This document shows positions 16,101-22,950 of a stretch of 64,000 nt of DNA, in pieces. Origin of the DNA: Deltaproteobacteria bacterium (GTDB taxonomy: Bacteria; Myxococcota_A; Polyangia; Polyangiales; Polyangiaceae); NCBI GenBank assembly GCA_016875405.1, contig VGRJ01000001.1, forward strand, positions 124,001 to 188,000. The letters run 5' to 3'. A program made the translations under genes and the position numbers. The notes under the pieces are model-generated. The model saw only the letters and a list, made by a program, of their open reading frames with translations, was not told where the DNA came from and did no database searches. Each line of letters starts with the position of its first letter. The first letter of the stretch is position 1.

Positions 16101-17462
16101 TCAGCCGCAGAGCGATTTGCAGCTGGGGTTTCCGGTCCGCAGGCAGGTGAGCCCCGGCAGCGACTCGACGATCGGGGTCCACGCGTTCGTCCTCGTGTCG
16201 TACCACCAGGCGTCGCTGAGGCGGCCGCAGTCGCTGTCGCCCCCGAACACCACGAACGCATCGCCCTTCGTCGTCGGCGCGAACGCGAAGGCGCTCCGAC
16301 GCTCCACGCCCATTTGCTCGGGCGTGACGAAATCGGCGGGAAAATCGCACTGGGCCTTGGGGGGCTTTTGGAAGGTGTCGCCGGGTCGGAGCACCTGCCA
16401 CTCGACCGCGCCGAGCGTCGCGAGCTCGCCGGTGGCAGGGAGGTCGAGCCCGAGCACGTCGTTTCGATTGCCGAGCGCAGAGCCGCCGTTGACGTCGTCG
16501 TGCCCACCGAACGCGAGGAGGCGAACCGGCTCGGCCCCCTCGCCCGAGCGCGCGGCGAGCCCGAGCTTGATGCGACCGAATCCGTGTCCCGCAGGGAGCT
16601 TGGCGTCGAGACGCGTGAAGGTCGCCGTGGCGAGATCGAGCGCGTAGAGATCGGTAAAAAACGGCCCTACGAAGGCGTTCTCGTCACCGCCGAACGCCAC
16701 GAACGCACGGCCTCTCGCCGCGTCGAGCGCGAACGCGTGAAAGAGGCGGCTCTCGGGCAGGTCGCCCGCGGGCGTGACGCGACGCCAGACACCGGTCTCG
16801 AGATCGAGCGCGTGCAAATCGTTCTTGGGCGTGAAGCTGAGGCCGGACGCCGAGGTCGAACCGCCAAACACCCACAGGGTGTCGCCAGCGACGATCGCCG
16901 CCGAGTTCGAGCGGGGACTCGGCGCCTCGCCGGTCGTCTGGAGCTCGGTCCAGGCTCGAGACACGAAGTCGAACGACCACACGTCGCCGTAGAGCGTGTA
17001 GCTCCCGGTGGCGCCGCTCGCGCGATGTCGACCGCCGAACAACAGCGCCCGCCCGCGCGTCGGATCGGACGCCATCGAGTGTCGGGCGCGCGGCGAGGGC
17101 GCGACGCCTGCTTTGACCTCGGCGAAGCCACCGCAGGCCGTATCGAGGATCCAGGTGTCGCCGACATGTGCGCGCTTCGGAGCGTCGCCGCACACCACGA
17201 TCGCCTCGTCGCCACCGAACAGCACGAGCTCGCGGCCGTCGGGCGACAGTGCCCCAGCGACGTCCGCTCGTGCAGACGGAATAGGCCCAACGGCAGACTC
17301 GGGGTTCGCGCATACCGGCTTCGCCGACGACGGCTCGGGAACCGGCGAGCCACCGACTCCGCTCGACGGGCCAGCCGTAGACGCGTCGTTCGAAGAGGTC
17401 GGCTCGCCGCCGCACGCGGCGAGGACGACAAGACCGAGGAGCGCAAGCACCCGCGCGTTCAT
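16101..17462 (-). CDS. Kelch-repeat lipoprotein
   Basis: A 453-residue predicted lipoprotein with the signal MNARVLALLGLVVLAAC and a Ser/Gly/Pro-rich linker to about residue 55. Repeats of the Kelch type follow: LVLFGGDEA, ALLFGGRHR, LWVFGGSTS, FVAFGGDEN, LLAFGGHDD and FVVFGGDSD, each at the beta-strand with the diagnostic FGG, with the intervening RxxHSM- and W-containing strands. Six repeats predict a beta-propeller anchored at the outer face of a membrane. The C-terminus has closely spaced Cys (CLRTGNPSCKSLC). Kelch propellers bind proteins or sugars; the ligand is unknown. It lies downstream of the HEAT-cyclophilin gene. Confidence 0.85.
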   Translation of the reverse strand: MNARVLALLGLVVLAACGGEPTSSNDASTAGPSSGVGGSPVPEPSSAKPVCANPESAVGPIPSARADVAGALSPDGRELVLFGGDEAIVVCGDAPKRAHVGDTWILDTACGGFAEVKAGVAPSPRARHSMASDPTRGRALLFGGRHRASGATGSYTLYGDVWSFDFVSRAWTELQTTGEAPSPRSNSAAIVAGDTLWVFGGSTSASGLSFTPKNDLHALDLETGVWRRVTPAGDLPESRLFHAFALDAARGRAFVAFGGDENAFVGPFFTDLYALDLATATFTRLDAKLPAGHGFGRIKLGLAARSGEGAEPVRLLAFGGHDDVNGGSALGNRNDVLGLDLPATGELATLGAVEWQVLRPGDTFQKPPKAQCDFPADFVTPEQMGVERRSAFAFAPTTKGDAFVVFGGDSDCGRLSDAWWYDTRTNAWTPIVESLPGLTCLRTGNPSCKSLCG

Positions 17463-17468
17463 GGTCGA

Positions 17469-17497
17469 ACGATAGCGCGACCGCTCAGCAGCGTCAC
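17469..17497 (-). promoter_or_regulatory. Candidate promoter of the Kelch lipoprotein gene
   Basis: On the minus strand GTGACG and TATCGT are 17 nt apart, and TATCGT ends 6 nt before the ATG at 17462. There is no Shine-Dalgarno sequence, so a leaderless mRNA is suggested. The -35 part overlaps the end of the upstream gene. Confidence 0.4.
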
Positions 17498-19740
17498 GGC
17501 GAGGCGCGCTCTTCGACCCGAGCGCGGACGATCCGATCGCCCTCGACGAGCGCATCCCATGCGCCGCGGCTCTCCCCGAGCCACGCGTATTGACCGTCGA
17601 GGTGCGGCGTAGGTGCGTGGACGACGAAGAACTGACTCGAGCCCGTGTCGCGTCCCGCGAGGGCCATGCCGACCGAGCCCCTCGAGAAAGCGATGGGCGT
17701 CGTCTCGCACGGGAGCGCCGGCCGCTCTGGCGCACCGCCGAAGCCATCCCCGGTCGGTGAACCGACCTGCGTGACAAAGCCTGGGACGACGCGGTGGACG
17801 AGCAGACCATCGTAATACCCCGAGGCGACGAGCTCGCGCAGGCGGGTGACCGCAACCGGCGCGTACGTCGGATCGAGGAGCAGACGGAGCTCTCCCGCGT
17901 CGGTCTCGAAGACGAGCGTGGTGGGCCCATCGAGGAGTCGATCCGCCTCGATCGGTACCGGCGCCTGCCCGTCTCGGCCCGCACAGCTCTCCTTCGCGTC
18001 GCCACCGAGCAGCTGGGCGAGGGCTCTCTCCGCGTGCTCGCGAACGAGCGCATGCGAGCCGCGGCAGAAGCGCGCGAGCGAGTCGCGGCCGCCGTCGGCA
18101 TGAAGCGCGCCGACGGCGTCGATCACGTTGAGCAAAACCTCGACGTCGCCGTTCACCTTGGGCTCGTCGAAGAGCCCAACGAGAAGCTTCGCTAGGTCGA
18201 CGCTGCCGCGACGAGCGGTCCGCCGCGTGCGCTTTGGTTTGGCGCCATCGCCATCGTCCTTCACCTGGACGCGATCGGGGTGGTGCGCGAGGATCTCGGC
18301 GGCGGCGGCGACGAGGGCGCCTTGCTTCGACTCGAGGGCGAGCGCGAGGACCTCGTCCGGACCGTCGAGCTCTGGATGCCAGGCGATCGCGCGCACGGCG
18401 TCGACCCTCGCGAGCCCGTCGCTCCCCGTCGCGTAGCGCTCCCACGCGCGACGACGCTTGCCCACGAGCTGCGAGCCCTCGATGGCGATCGACGCGACGG
18501 CCGCGCGTGCACCAAAGCGCCCCTCACCCTCACTCCCCTTCGGCGCGGTCCTGTCGCAGTGCGTGAGCAAGGGATAGACGAAATCTCGATCGGCGAGGAG
18601 TCTCGCAGCCGAGCAGCGAAGTTGGCTTACGCGACGGATGAGCGTGGGCGCAGCGTCGGCCGCGACCTCAAGCTTGGCGATGCGGTCGAGCGCCGTTCGA
18701 ACACCCTCGAGATCGGTGAGCGCCTCGATGGCCGAGAGCAGCGGGCCGAAGTCCGCGCCGGCGAGCGAGGCGAGGTCAGCGAGCGCGGTATCCGCTGGCA
18801 CCAGCTTGGCGACGACCGATCGGAGACCGCGCTGCCCAGCGGCACCGAGCCTCACGAGGGCCTGAACGGCGGACGCGCGCTCCGAAGGGGTCGCGTCACC
18901 GACAGCGAGCACGAGCCCTTCGAGGGCAGGAACGGCGCCCTCATCGGTTCGACCGAGGAGGCGGATCGCCAAGATGCGCTCGTCGCCTTTCTCGGTGAGC
19001 CGCGCCAGGCCCACCTCGCGGGCGCGCTCGACGACGCTCGGCGGCAAGTGCTTCATCCGGCCGAGGGGCTCGAGCGCGGCCGCCCAGGGCTTCGCCGTCG
19101 CGCTGCCCGACGCGAGCTCGAGCAGCCCGACCGCGGTCTCCTCGCGCAGACGACCGCGCTGCGTCGCGAGATCACCAAGGCCCAAGATTGCGGCCTCCGA
19201 GCCCGGTACGCGCAACGACGCCCAGTCGAGGAGGAGCTTCTCTGCGTGCTCGGAGGCACAGCGACCGAGCGCGCGGGCGAGCGCGAAGAGCGCCATCCGA
19301 TCCGCTTCGGAGGCGCGCGAGCGGAGGGAGGAGGCGCGAGCCGACAGCGCTGCGACGGTGGCGTCGCGTGCCGAGGTGCAGAGGCTCCCGAGGCCATAGG
19401 CTGCGAACGCGAGGACCTCGGGATCTTCGTCCGAGAGCGCGACGAGGAGGCGGGGCCGCTCCGAGATGAGCTGCGCTCGGGCGAGAGCACGCAGCGCCGC
19501 ACGTCGGAGGTCGACGGCGCGGTCGGAGAGGTCTTCGAAGGTCACCTCGGAGGGTCTGCGCGCGAGCTCTGCGCGGCGGAGCCTCGCCGAGGCCAGAGGC
19601 GCCGAGGTCGTCGAGGCGGGGTCGCCCGAGAGCGCCGCCGAGACGCTGGCGGTCGCGACCTCGCCAGCGTCGCCACCGGTGGACGTGCGGCAGGCGAGCG
19701 CGAACGAGAGCGAAGTCAGGATCGCGAAGCGAGCGCGCAC
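17494..19740 (-). CDS. Lipoprotein with HEAT-like repeats and a C-terminal cyclophilin-type peptidyl-prolyl isomerase domain
   Basis: A 748-residue predicted lipoprotein. From the GTG at 19740 the N-terminus is MRARFAILTSLSFALAC, a good lipoprotein signal; longer starts would run into the upstream gene. Residues about 55-575 are helical repeats of the HEAT/armadillo type (LRRAALRALARAQ, LAFAAYGLGSL, ERASAVQALVRLG and others). The last 150 residues are cyclophilin-like: VHRVVPGFVTQVGSPTGDG with the catalytic Arg, GSVGMALAGRDTGSSQFFV and LDGQYAWLG. The domain should isomerise prolyl bonds of envelope proteins while the repeats hold clients. The fusion is unusual; cyclophilins are normally single domains. 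It lies 8 nt after the YdcF-like gene. Confidence 0.85.
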   Translation of the reverse strand: MRARFAILTSLSFALACRTSTGGDAGEVATASVSAALSGDPASTTSAPLASARLRRAELARRPSEVTFEDLSDRAVDLRRAALRALARAQLISERPRLLVALSDEDPEVLAFAAYGLGSLCTSARDATVAALSARASSLRSRASEADRMALFALARALGRCASEHAEKLLLDWASLRVPGSEAAILGLGDLATQRGRLREETAVGLLELASGSATAKPWAAALEPLGRMKHLPPSVVERAREVGLARLTEKGDERILAIRLLGRTDEGAVPALEGLVLAVGDATPSERASAVQALVRLGAAGQRGLRSVVAKLVPADTALADLASLAGADFGPLLSAIEALTDLEGVRTALDRIAKLEVAADAAPTLIRRVSQLRCSAARLLADRDFVYPLLTHCDRTAPKGSEGEGRFGARAAVASIAIEGSQLVGKRRRAWERYATGSDGLARVDAVRAIAWHPELDGPDEVLALALESKQGALVAAAAEILAHHPDRVQVKDDGDGAKPKRTRRTARRGSVDLAKLLVGLFDEPKVNGDVEVLLNVIDAVGALHADGGRDSLARFCRGSHALVREHAERALAQLLGGDAKESCAGRDGQAPVPIEADRLLDGPTTLVFETDAGELRLLLDPTYAPVAVTRLRELVASGYYDGLLVHRVVPGFVTQVGSPTGDGFGGAPERPALPCETTPIAFSRGSVGMALAGRDTGSSQFFVVHAPTPHLDGQYAWLGESRGAWDALVEGDRIVRARVEERASP

Positions 19741-19748
19741 ACCGCGTG

Positions 19749-20258
19749 CTACCGCACCTCTCGGCGAGTCGCCAAGAGACGCGCGTCGCGGAGAGCCGCG
19801 ACCCGCTCGCGGAGGACTTGACCCCACGACGGCCGCGGGCCGGTGAGCCATGGCTCCGGGGCCCGCACGAGCTCGAACCCGACGAGGCGGAAGTTCTGCT
19901 CGGCGCGGGGCAGGTGCCAGGAGCAGGTAGCGAGCAGGACGCGCGCGACGGAGCGCCCCCGCAGGACCTGAGCCGCGTAGAGGGCGTTCTCGACCGTCGT
20001 GAGAGAGCGGCGCTCCGAGAGAAGCTCCGCCTCGGGGACCAGCACGGCGAGTCGCTCACGCATCGCATCGGCCTCGAGACGGCCCTCCCAGGCGCGCCCG
20101 CCACACACGACGACGAGCGGGGCAACATCCTCCTTGTAAGCTCGGGCGGCGAGCGCGAGACGGCGCTCGAGGGCACGCGAAGGGGCGCCCCGATGGAGCG
20201 CGCAGCCGAGCACGATGATCGCGTCGGCACGAACGGCTTGCCGTTGCGCCGCGACCAT
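19749..20258 (-). CDS. YdcF/SanA-like protein (DUF218 family)
   Basis: A 169-residue protein of the DUF218 (YdcF/ElyC/SanA) family: DAIIVLGCALHRG at the N-terminus, RRLALAARAYKE, PLVVVCGG, EADAMRERL and the TTVENALYAAQVL plus LLATCSWHLPRAEQNF motifs are in the family order. Proteins of this family act in envelope maintenance or polysaccharide synthesis, but the biochemical function is mostly unknown. There is no signal peptide from the ATG at 20258. The start is 2 nt after the stop of the upstream membrane protein (TGACGATG), so they form one operon. It ends with TAG. Confidence 0.8.
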   Translation of the reverse strand: MVAAQRQAVRADAIIVLGCALHRGAPSRALERRLALAARAYKEDVAPLVVVCGGRAWEGRLEADAMRERLAVLVPEAELLSERRSLTTVENALYAAQVLRGRSVARVLLATCSWHLPRAEQNFRLVGFELVRAPEPWLTGPRPSWGQVLRERVAALRDARLLATRREVR

Positions 20259-20260
20259 CG

Positions 20261-20701
20261 TCAGGGCGACGTCGCGATCCCGAGTCGCTCGCGGACGTCG
20301 CGGTCGATCGCCTCGAGCTGGGCTTCCGGCAAGTTCTCGCCGAGCACGAACTCCTCGCCGATCCGGGTCTTCAAGACGAGCCTCCGCGAATGAGGCTCGC
20401 AGCGGAGCATCCTCACCTCGTCGAGCGGCAGGGCCGTGGTGCCGCGCCATGGCAGCGGGCCATGTGCCACGCGCAGCACCCCATCTTCGACCGACAGGCG
20501 GGTAACGTTCACGATCTGCGCGACGAGCGAGTAGGCAAACAGCAGGGCGCCGCCCAGCATGGTCGCGCGGTGCACGGGCTGAAATTGCCCTTCGCGGCTG
20601 GCGATCGTCAGCAGCACCGCGACGAACACCATGATCGAGAGCGCGTACACCGGATGGAGCCGCTGCCGCCACGGGAGCGCAAGGACGGCGTTCGACGACA
20701 T
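20261..20701 (-). CDS. Membrane protein with a PH-like domain
   Basis: A 146-residue protein: a short N-terminus, two adjacent hydrophobic helices (about residues 17-36 and 47-66), then a domain of about 75 residues rich in beta strands (VTRLSVEDGVLRVAHGPLPW, VRMLRCEPHSRRLVLKT). This layout resembles small bacterial PH-like membrane proteins, though I cannot name a family with certainty. It heads an operon with the YdcF-like and HEAT-cyclophilin genes. A TAGGCT element is 7 nt upstream of the ATG and there is no Shine-Dalgarno sequence. Confidence 0.7.
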   Translation of the reverse strand: MSSNAVLALPWRQRLHPVYALSIMVFVAVLLTIASREGQFQPVHRATMLGGALLFAYSLVAQIVNVTRLSVEDGVLRVAHGPLPWRGTTALPLDEVRMLRCEPHSRRLVLKTRIGEEFVLGENLPEAQLEAIDRDVRERLGIATSP

Positions 20702-20708
20702 GGTTGAG

Positions 20709-20714
20709 AGCCTA
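20709..20714 (-). promoter_or_regulatory. Candidate -10 element (TAGGCT) of a near-leaderless promoter
   Basis: TAGGCT on the minus strand ends 7 nt before the ATG at 20701 of the PH-like membrane protein gene. The hexamer is the same as in the promoter before the CcsA/HemX gene. Confidence 0.4.
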
Positions 20715-20791
20715 CCCGACCCGCTTCGAAGGGCCAGCGAATGAGGCGGCCGAGCGGTGGCGCGCCGCCTGCCCGGAGAGTGGACAACATA

Positions 20792-20816
20792 TTGACCATG
20801 ATGGACCTTTGACCAT
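20792..20816 (+). promoter_or_regulatory. Direct repeats TTGACCAT with a central GGACC, possible activator-binding site
   Basis: TTGACCAT occurs at 20792-20799 and again at 20809-20816 (17-nt period), with TGGACC between them. The site is 108-132 nt upstream of a sigma-54-type promoter, the usual place for an enhancer-binding protein. Activator identity is unknown. Confidence 0.4.
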
Positions 20817-20923
20817 TCATCCCCACGACCAAAGCGGTCTGAGCTGGTGAAAATTTCGGTCGATGATTTCCGACTTTATCGGATTTTTGCAGCCAATTAC
20901 CAGCTCTGGACCCAGCGACAACA

Positions 20924-20938
20924 GGCACCCTTCTTGCA
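20924..20938 (+). promoter_or_regulatory. Sigma-54-type -24/-12 promoter
   Basis: GGCAC-N5-TTGCA: the GG at 20924-20925 and the GC at 20936-20937 are exactly 10 nt apart, as sigma-54 requires, and the flanking bases fit TGGCAC-N5-TTGCA except the first T. Transcription would begin near 20948, ahead of the ATGs at 20955 and 20976. Confidence 0.6.
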
Positions 20939-20975
20939 CCGGCCAGCCGGCCGAATGGCCGCCCTTCACGTGCTC

Positions 20976-22067
20976 ATGACCCCAACGCGTACCCTCGGAT
21001 TCGCCGCCCTCCTCCTCGCCGCCTGTGCCCGCGGGGGAGCCGGCGAGACCGAAGAGACCGACGACCCGACGACCCCACCGCAGACCGCGACGGGCCCCAC
21101 GTCGGGCGAAGGCACCGGGACGTTCAACGGCGCCTCGACCGCGAGCACTGGAAGCGGCGCCGGCGGGACCAGCGAACCGGTGACGACCTCCGGAGCCGGC
21201 GGGAGCGCGACCTCGACGAGCAGCAGCTCCAGCGTGGCGACCAGCGCGACGAGCACCAGCGCTTCGGTCGCCAGCAGCTCAAGCGTGGCGACCAGCGCGG
21301 CATCGACGGGAAGCGGCGGCGCACCGCCGAGCTGCGACCACGACGTCTGCACCGAGGGCGGGCCCCTCCTCAAGTCCTGCGACACCTGCTCCGCCGCCGT
21401 GTGCGGCGCCGACCCTTACTGCTGCTCGACGGCGTGGGACCCGCTGTGCGTCGGTGCCACCGGAAAGCTGTGCGCGAATGACCCGTGCGGCACGCTCGGC
21501 GGCAGCAGCGCCTCGAGCTCCAGCAGCTCCGGTGGCGGAGGGAGCACGGTCTTGCCGGGAGATCTCCTGATCACCGAAATCATGAACGACCCCGCCAAGG
21601 TCGAAGACACGAAGGGCGAGTGGTTCGAGGTGCGCAACGTCACCGCGGCGCCCATCGATCTGAAGGGCCTCGTCCTCCGGCATCAGACGCTCGCCGTCGA
21701 TCCGAACGCGGCGGAGGCGATCGCGAAGTCCGTCACGGTGCCGGCAGGTGGCTACGTCGTGCTCGGCAACAACGGCGACCTCGTGACGAACGGTGGCGTG
21801 AAGGTGGACTACGTCTATTCGAGCAAGGTCACGCTGAACAACTCGAAGGACTACGTCGCGCTGGAGACCGCCGATGCGACCTTGATCGACGGCGTGACGT
21901 ACGACGCGGCGAAGCTCAAGGTGACGGGCAAGAGCCGCTCGCTCGACCCGGCGTCGATGAGCATGCTCGGCAACGACACGGACACGAACTTCTGCGCGGC
22001 GAAGACGCTGATCGCAGGCAGCACCGACTACGGCACACCCGGCAAGGCGAACGACGCCTGCAAGTGA
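20976..22067 (+). CDS. Lamin-tail-domain lipoprotein with a Ser/Gly/Thr-rich linker
   Basis: A 363-residue predicted lipoprotein. The ATG at 20976 opens on MTPTRTLGFAALLLAAC; an in-frame ATG at 20955 adds seven residues. Residues about 20-115 are a low-complexity Ser/Thr/Gly/Ala linker. Next is a Cys-rich segment (CDHDVC, SCDTCSAAVCG, YCCSTAWDPLC), then a second Ser stretch and a lamin-tail domain from about residue 195: LLITEIMNDPAKVEDTKGEWFEVRN, YVVLGNNGD, VDYVYSS and DYVALETADATLIDGVTYD. Bacterial lamin-tail domains sit on cell-surface or secreted proteins. A sigma-54-type promoter upstream suggests starvation or developmental control. Confidence 0.85.
   Translation: MTPTRTLGFAALLLAACARGGAGETEETDDPTTPPQTATGPTSGEGTGTFNGASTASTGSGAGGTSEPVTTSGAGGSATSTSSSSSVATSATSTSASVASSSSVATSAASTGSGGAPPSCDHDVCTEGGPLLKSCDTCSAAVCGADPYCCSTAWDPLCVGATGKLCANDPCGTLGGSSASSSSSSGGGGSTVLPGDLLITEIMNDPAKVEDTKGEWFEVRNVTAAPIDLKGLVLRHQTLAVDPNAAEAIAKSVTVPAGGYVVLGNNGDLVTNGGVKVDYVYSSKVTLNNSKDYVALETADATLIDGVTYDAAKLKVTGKSRSLDPASMSMLGNDTDTNFCAAKTLIAGSTDYGTPGKANDACK
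21221..21299 (+). repeat. Imperfect 28-nt direct repeat, 51-nt period, in the lipoprotein linker
   Basis: The 28-nt unit at 21221-21248 recurs at 21272-21299 with one mismatch. The period is 17 codons, so the frame is kept; both copies encode the SSSSVATSA-type linker. It probably arose by internal duplication. Confidence 0.75.
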
Positions 22068-22080
22068 CTCGACCTCGGTC

Positions 22081-22950
22081 TCAGTCCGCAGGCCACGTCG
22101 CGTCGGCGCCGCCGAGGCCGCGCCACAGCTCGCGCAAGGCCTCGGGGATGGGCGCGACGGCCTCGAGCCCCGGGAGCTCGAGGCGCAGGCAGTGAAGCGC
22201 GACGCGATCGAGGCCCAGGACGCGGCCGTCGCGGAGGACCACGCTCGATGGGCCTCCATAGAGCCGATCTCCGAGGAGCGGCAAGCCTGCGTGAGCGGCG
22301 TGAGCCCGCAGCTGATGCATGCGCCCGGTTTCGGGGCGAAGCTCGAGCAACGACGCGGGAGCGCGGCCGAGGACGCGGTAGTGCGTGAGGGCGTCGAGGC
22401 TGCCGGGGCCGCCTACCCGCGCGCGGTCACGACCGGCGCGGTCCTTGGTGCGACCGAGCGGCGCGTCCCAAGTGCCGCGGTCGGGCAGCGCACGAGCAAC
22501 CGCAACGGCGAGGTAACTTCGGGCGACATGGCCGCGCTCTCGCCACTCCTCGAAGCGCCTGCTCGCGTCCCTACCGAGGCAGCAAGCGACGACGCCACTC
22601 ACCGCCGTGTCGAGCCTCGTCGCGGCGTGGACGTGTCCGCCTCCGAGCATCGCGAGCACACGCGCCACCACCGAGTCCTCGCCCTGGCGCGTCGTCTCTG
22701 AGGCGAGCCCCGCGGGCTTATGGACGAGCAGAACGCCGTCGCGCTGCGCGAGGACCCCGAGGCTACCCGGCTCGTGCGAGCGAGGCGGGTAGACGTCGAC
22801 GCGGTCACCGAGCTCGAGCGGGTGGTCGAGCACTGCGGGCCGACCGTTGACGAACACGCGGCCAGGAAGGAATCCTGGGACCGTCTCGAGGATCGCGCGT
22901 GGCGTGGGCGGGTCGCCTGGTACGACGACCCAGCAGAGCGCAGGCTTCAC
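22081..22950 (-). CDS. RluA-family pseudouridine synthase
   Basis: A 289-residue RluA-type pseudouridine synthase converting specific uridines in rRNA or tRNA. The catalytic Asp is in ATRLDTAVSGVV (relatives usually have HRLD and TSG, here TRLD and VSG). Other family motifs are VLLVHKPAGLASE near residue 72, RSYLAV, RPETGRMHQLRAHAAHAGLPLLGDRLYGG and the C-terminal LHCLRLELPG. The N-terminus is a short S4-like region (FVNGRPAVLDHPLELGDRVDVYPP). The target site cannot be told, so no Rlu number is given. The GTG start overlaps the stop of the PEP-synthase-like gene (GTGA), making it the last gene of the glycolytic operon. Confidence 0.85.
   Translation of the reverse strand: MKPALCWVVVPGDPPTPRAILETVPGFLPGRVFVNGRPAVLDHPLELGDRVDVYPPRSHEPGSLGVLAQRDGVLLVHKPAGLASETTRQGEDSVVARVLAMLGGGHVHAATRLDTAVSGVVACCLGRDASRRFEEWRERGHVARSYLAVAVARALPDRGTWDAPLGRTKDRAGRDRARVGGPGSLDALTHYRVLGRAPASLLELRPETGRMHQLRAHAAHAGLPLLGDRLYGGPSSVVLRDGRVLGLDRVALHCLRLELPGLEAVAPIPEALRELWRGLGGADATWPAD

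Larger units (their letters stand above)
20702..20975. other. Divergent intergenic region, relatively AT-rich
   Basis: A 274-nt gap between the PH-like membrane protein gene (-) and the lamin-tail lipoprotein gene (+). It is much richer in A and T than its surroundings between about 20785 and 20900. It holds the TAGGCT element for the minus gene, a group of TTGACC-type repeats and a sigma-54-type promoter for the plus gene. An open frame runs through it from 20847, but it has no coding character and joins the lipoprotein frame only by chance. Confidence 0.7.

Noticed and set aside
20847-20975. N-terminal extension of the lamin-tail lipoprotein starting at GTG 20847
   Set aside because: It would place the signal peptide in the middle of the protein and overlaps the AT-rich region and the sigma-54-type promoter.
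21195-21310. Phase-variable microsatellite in the Ser-rich linker
   Set aside because: Serine codons are mixed and no short unit repeats more than a few times; only the longer 28-nt repeat is real.
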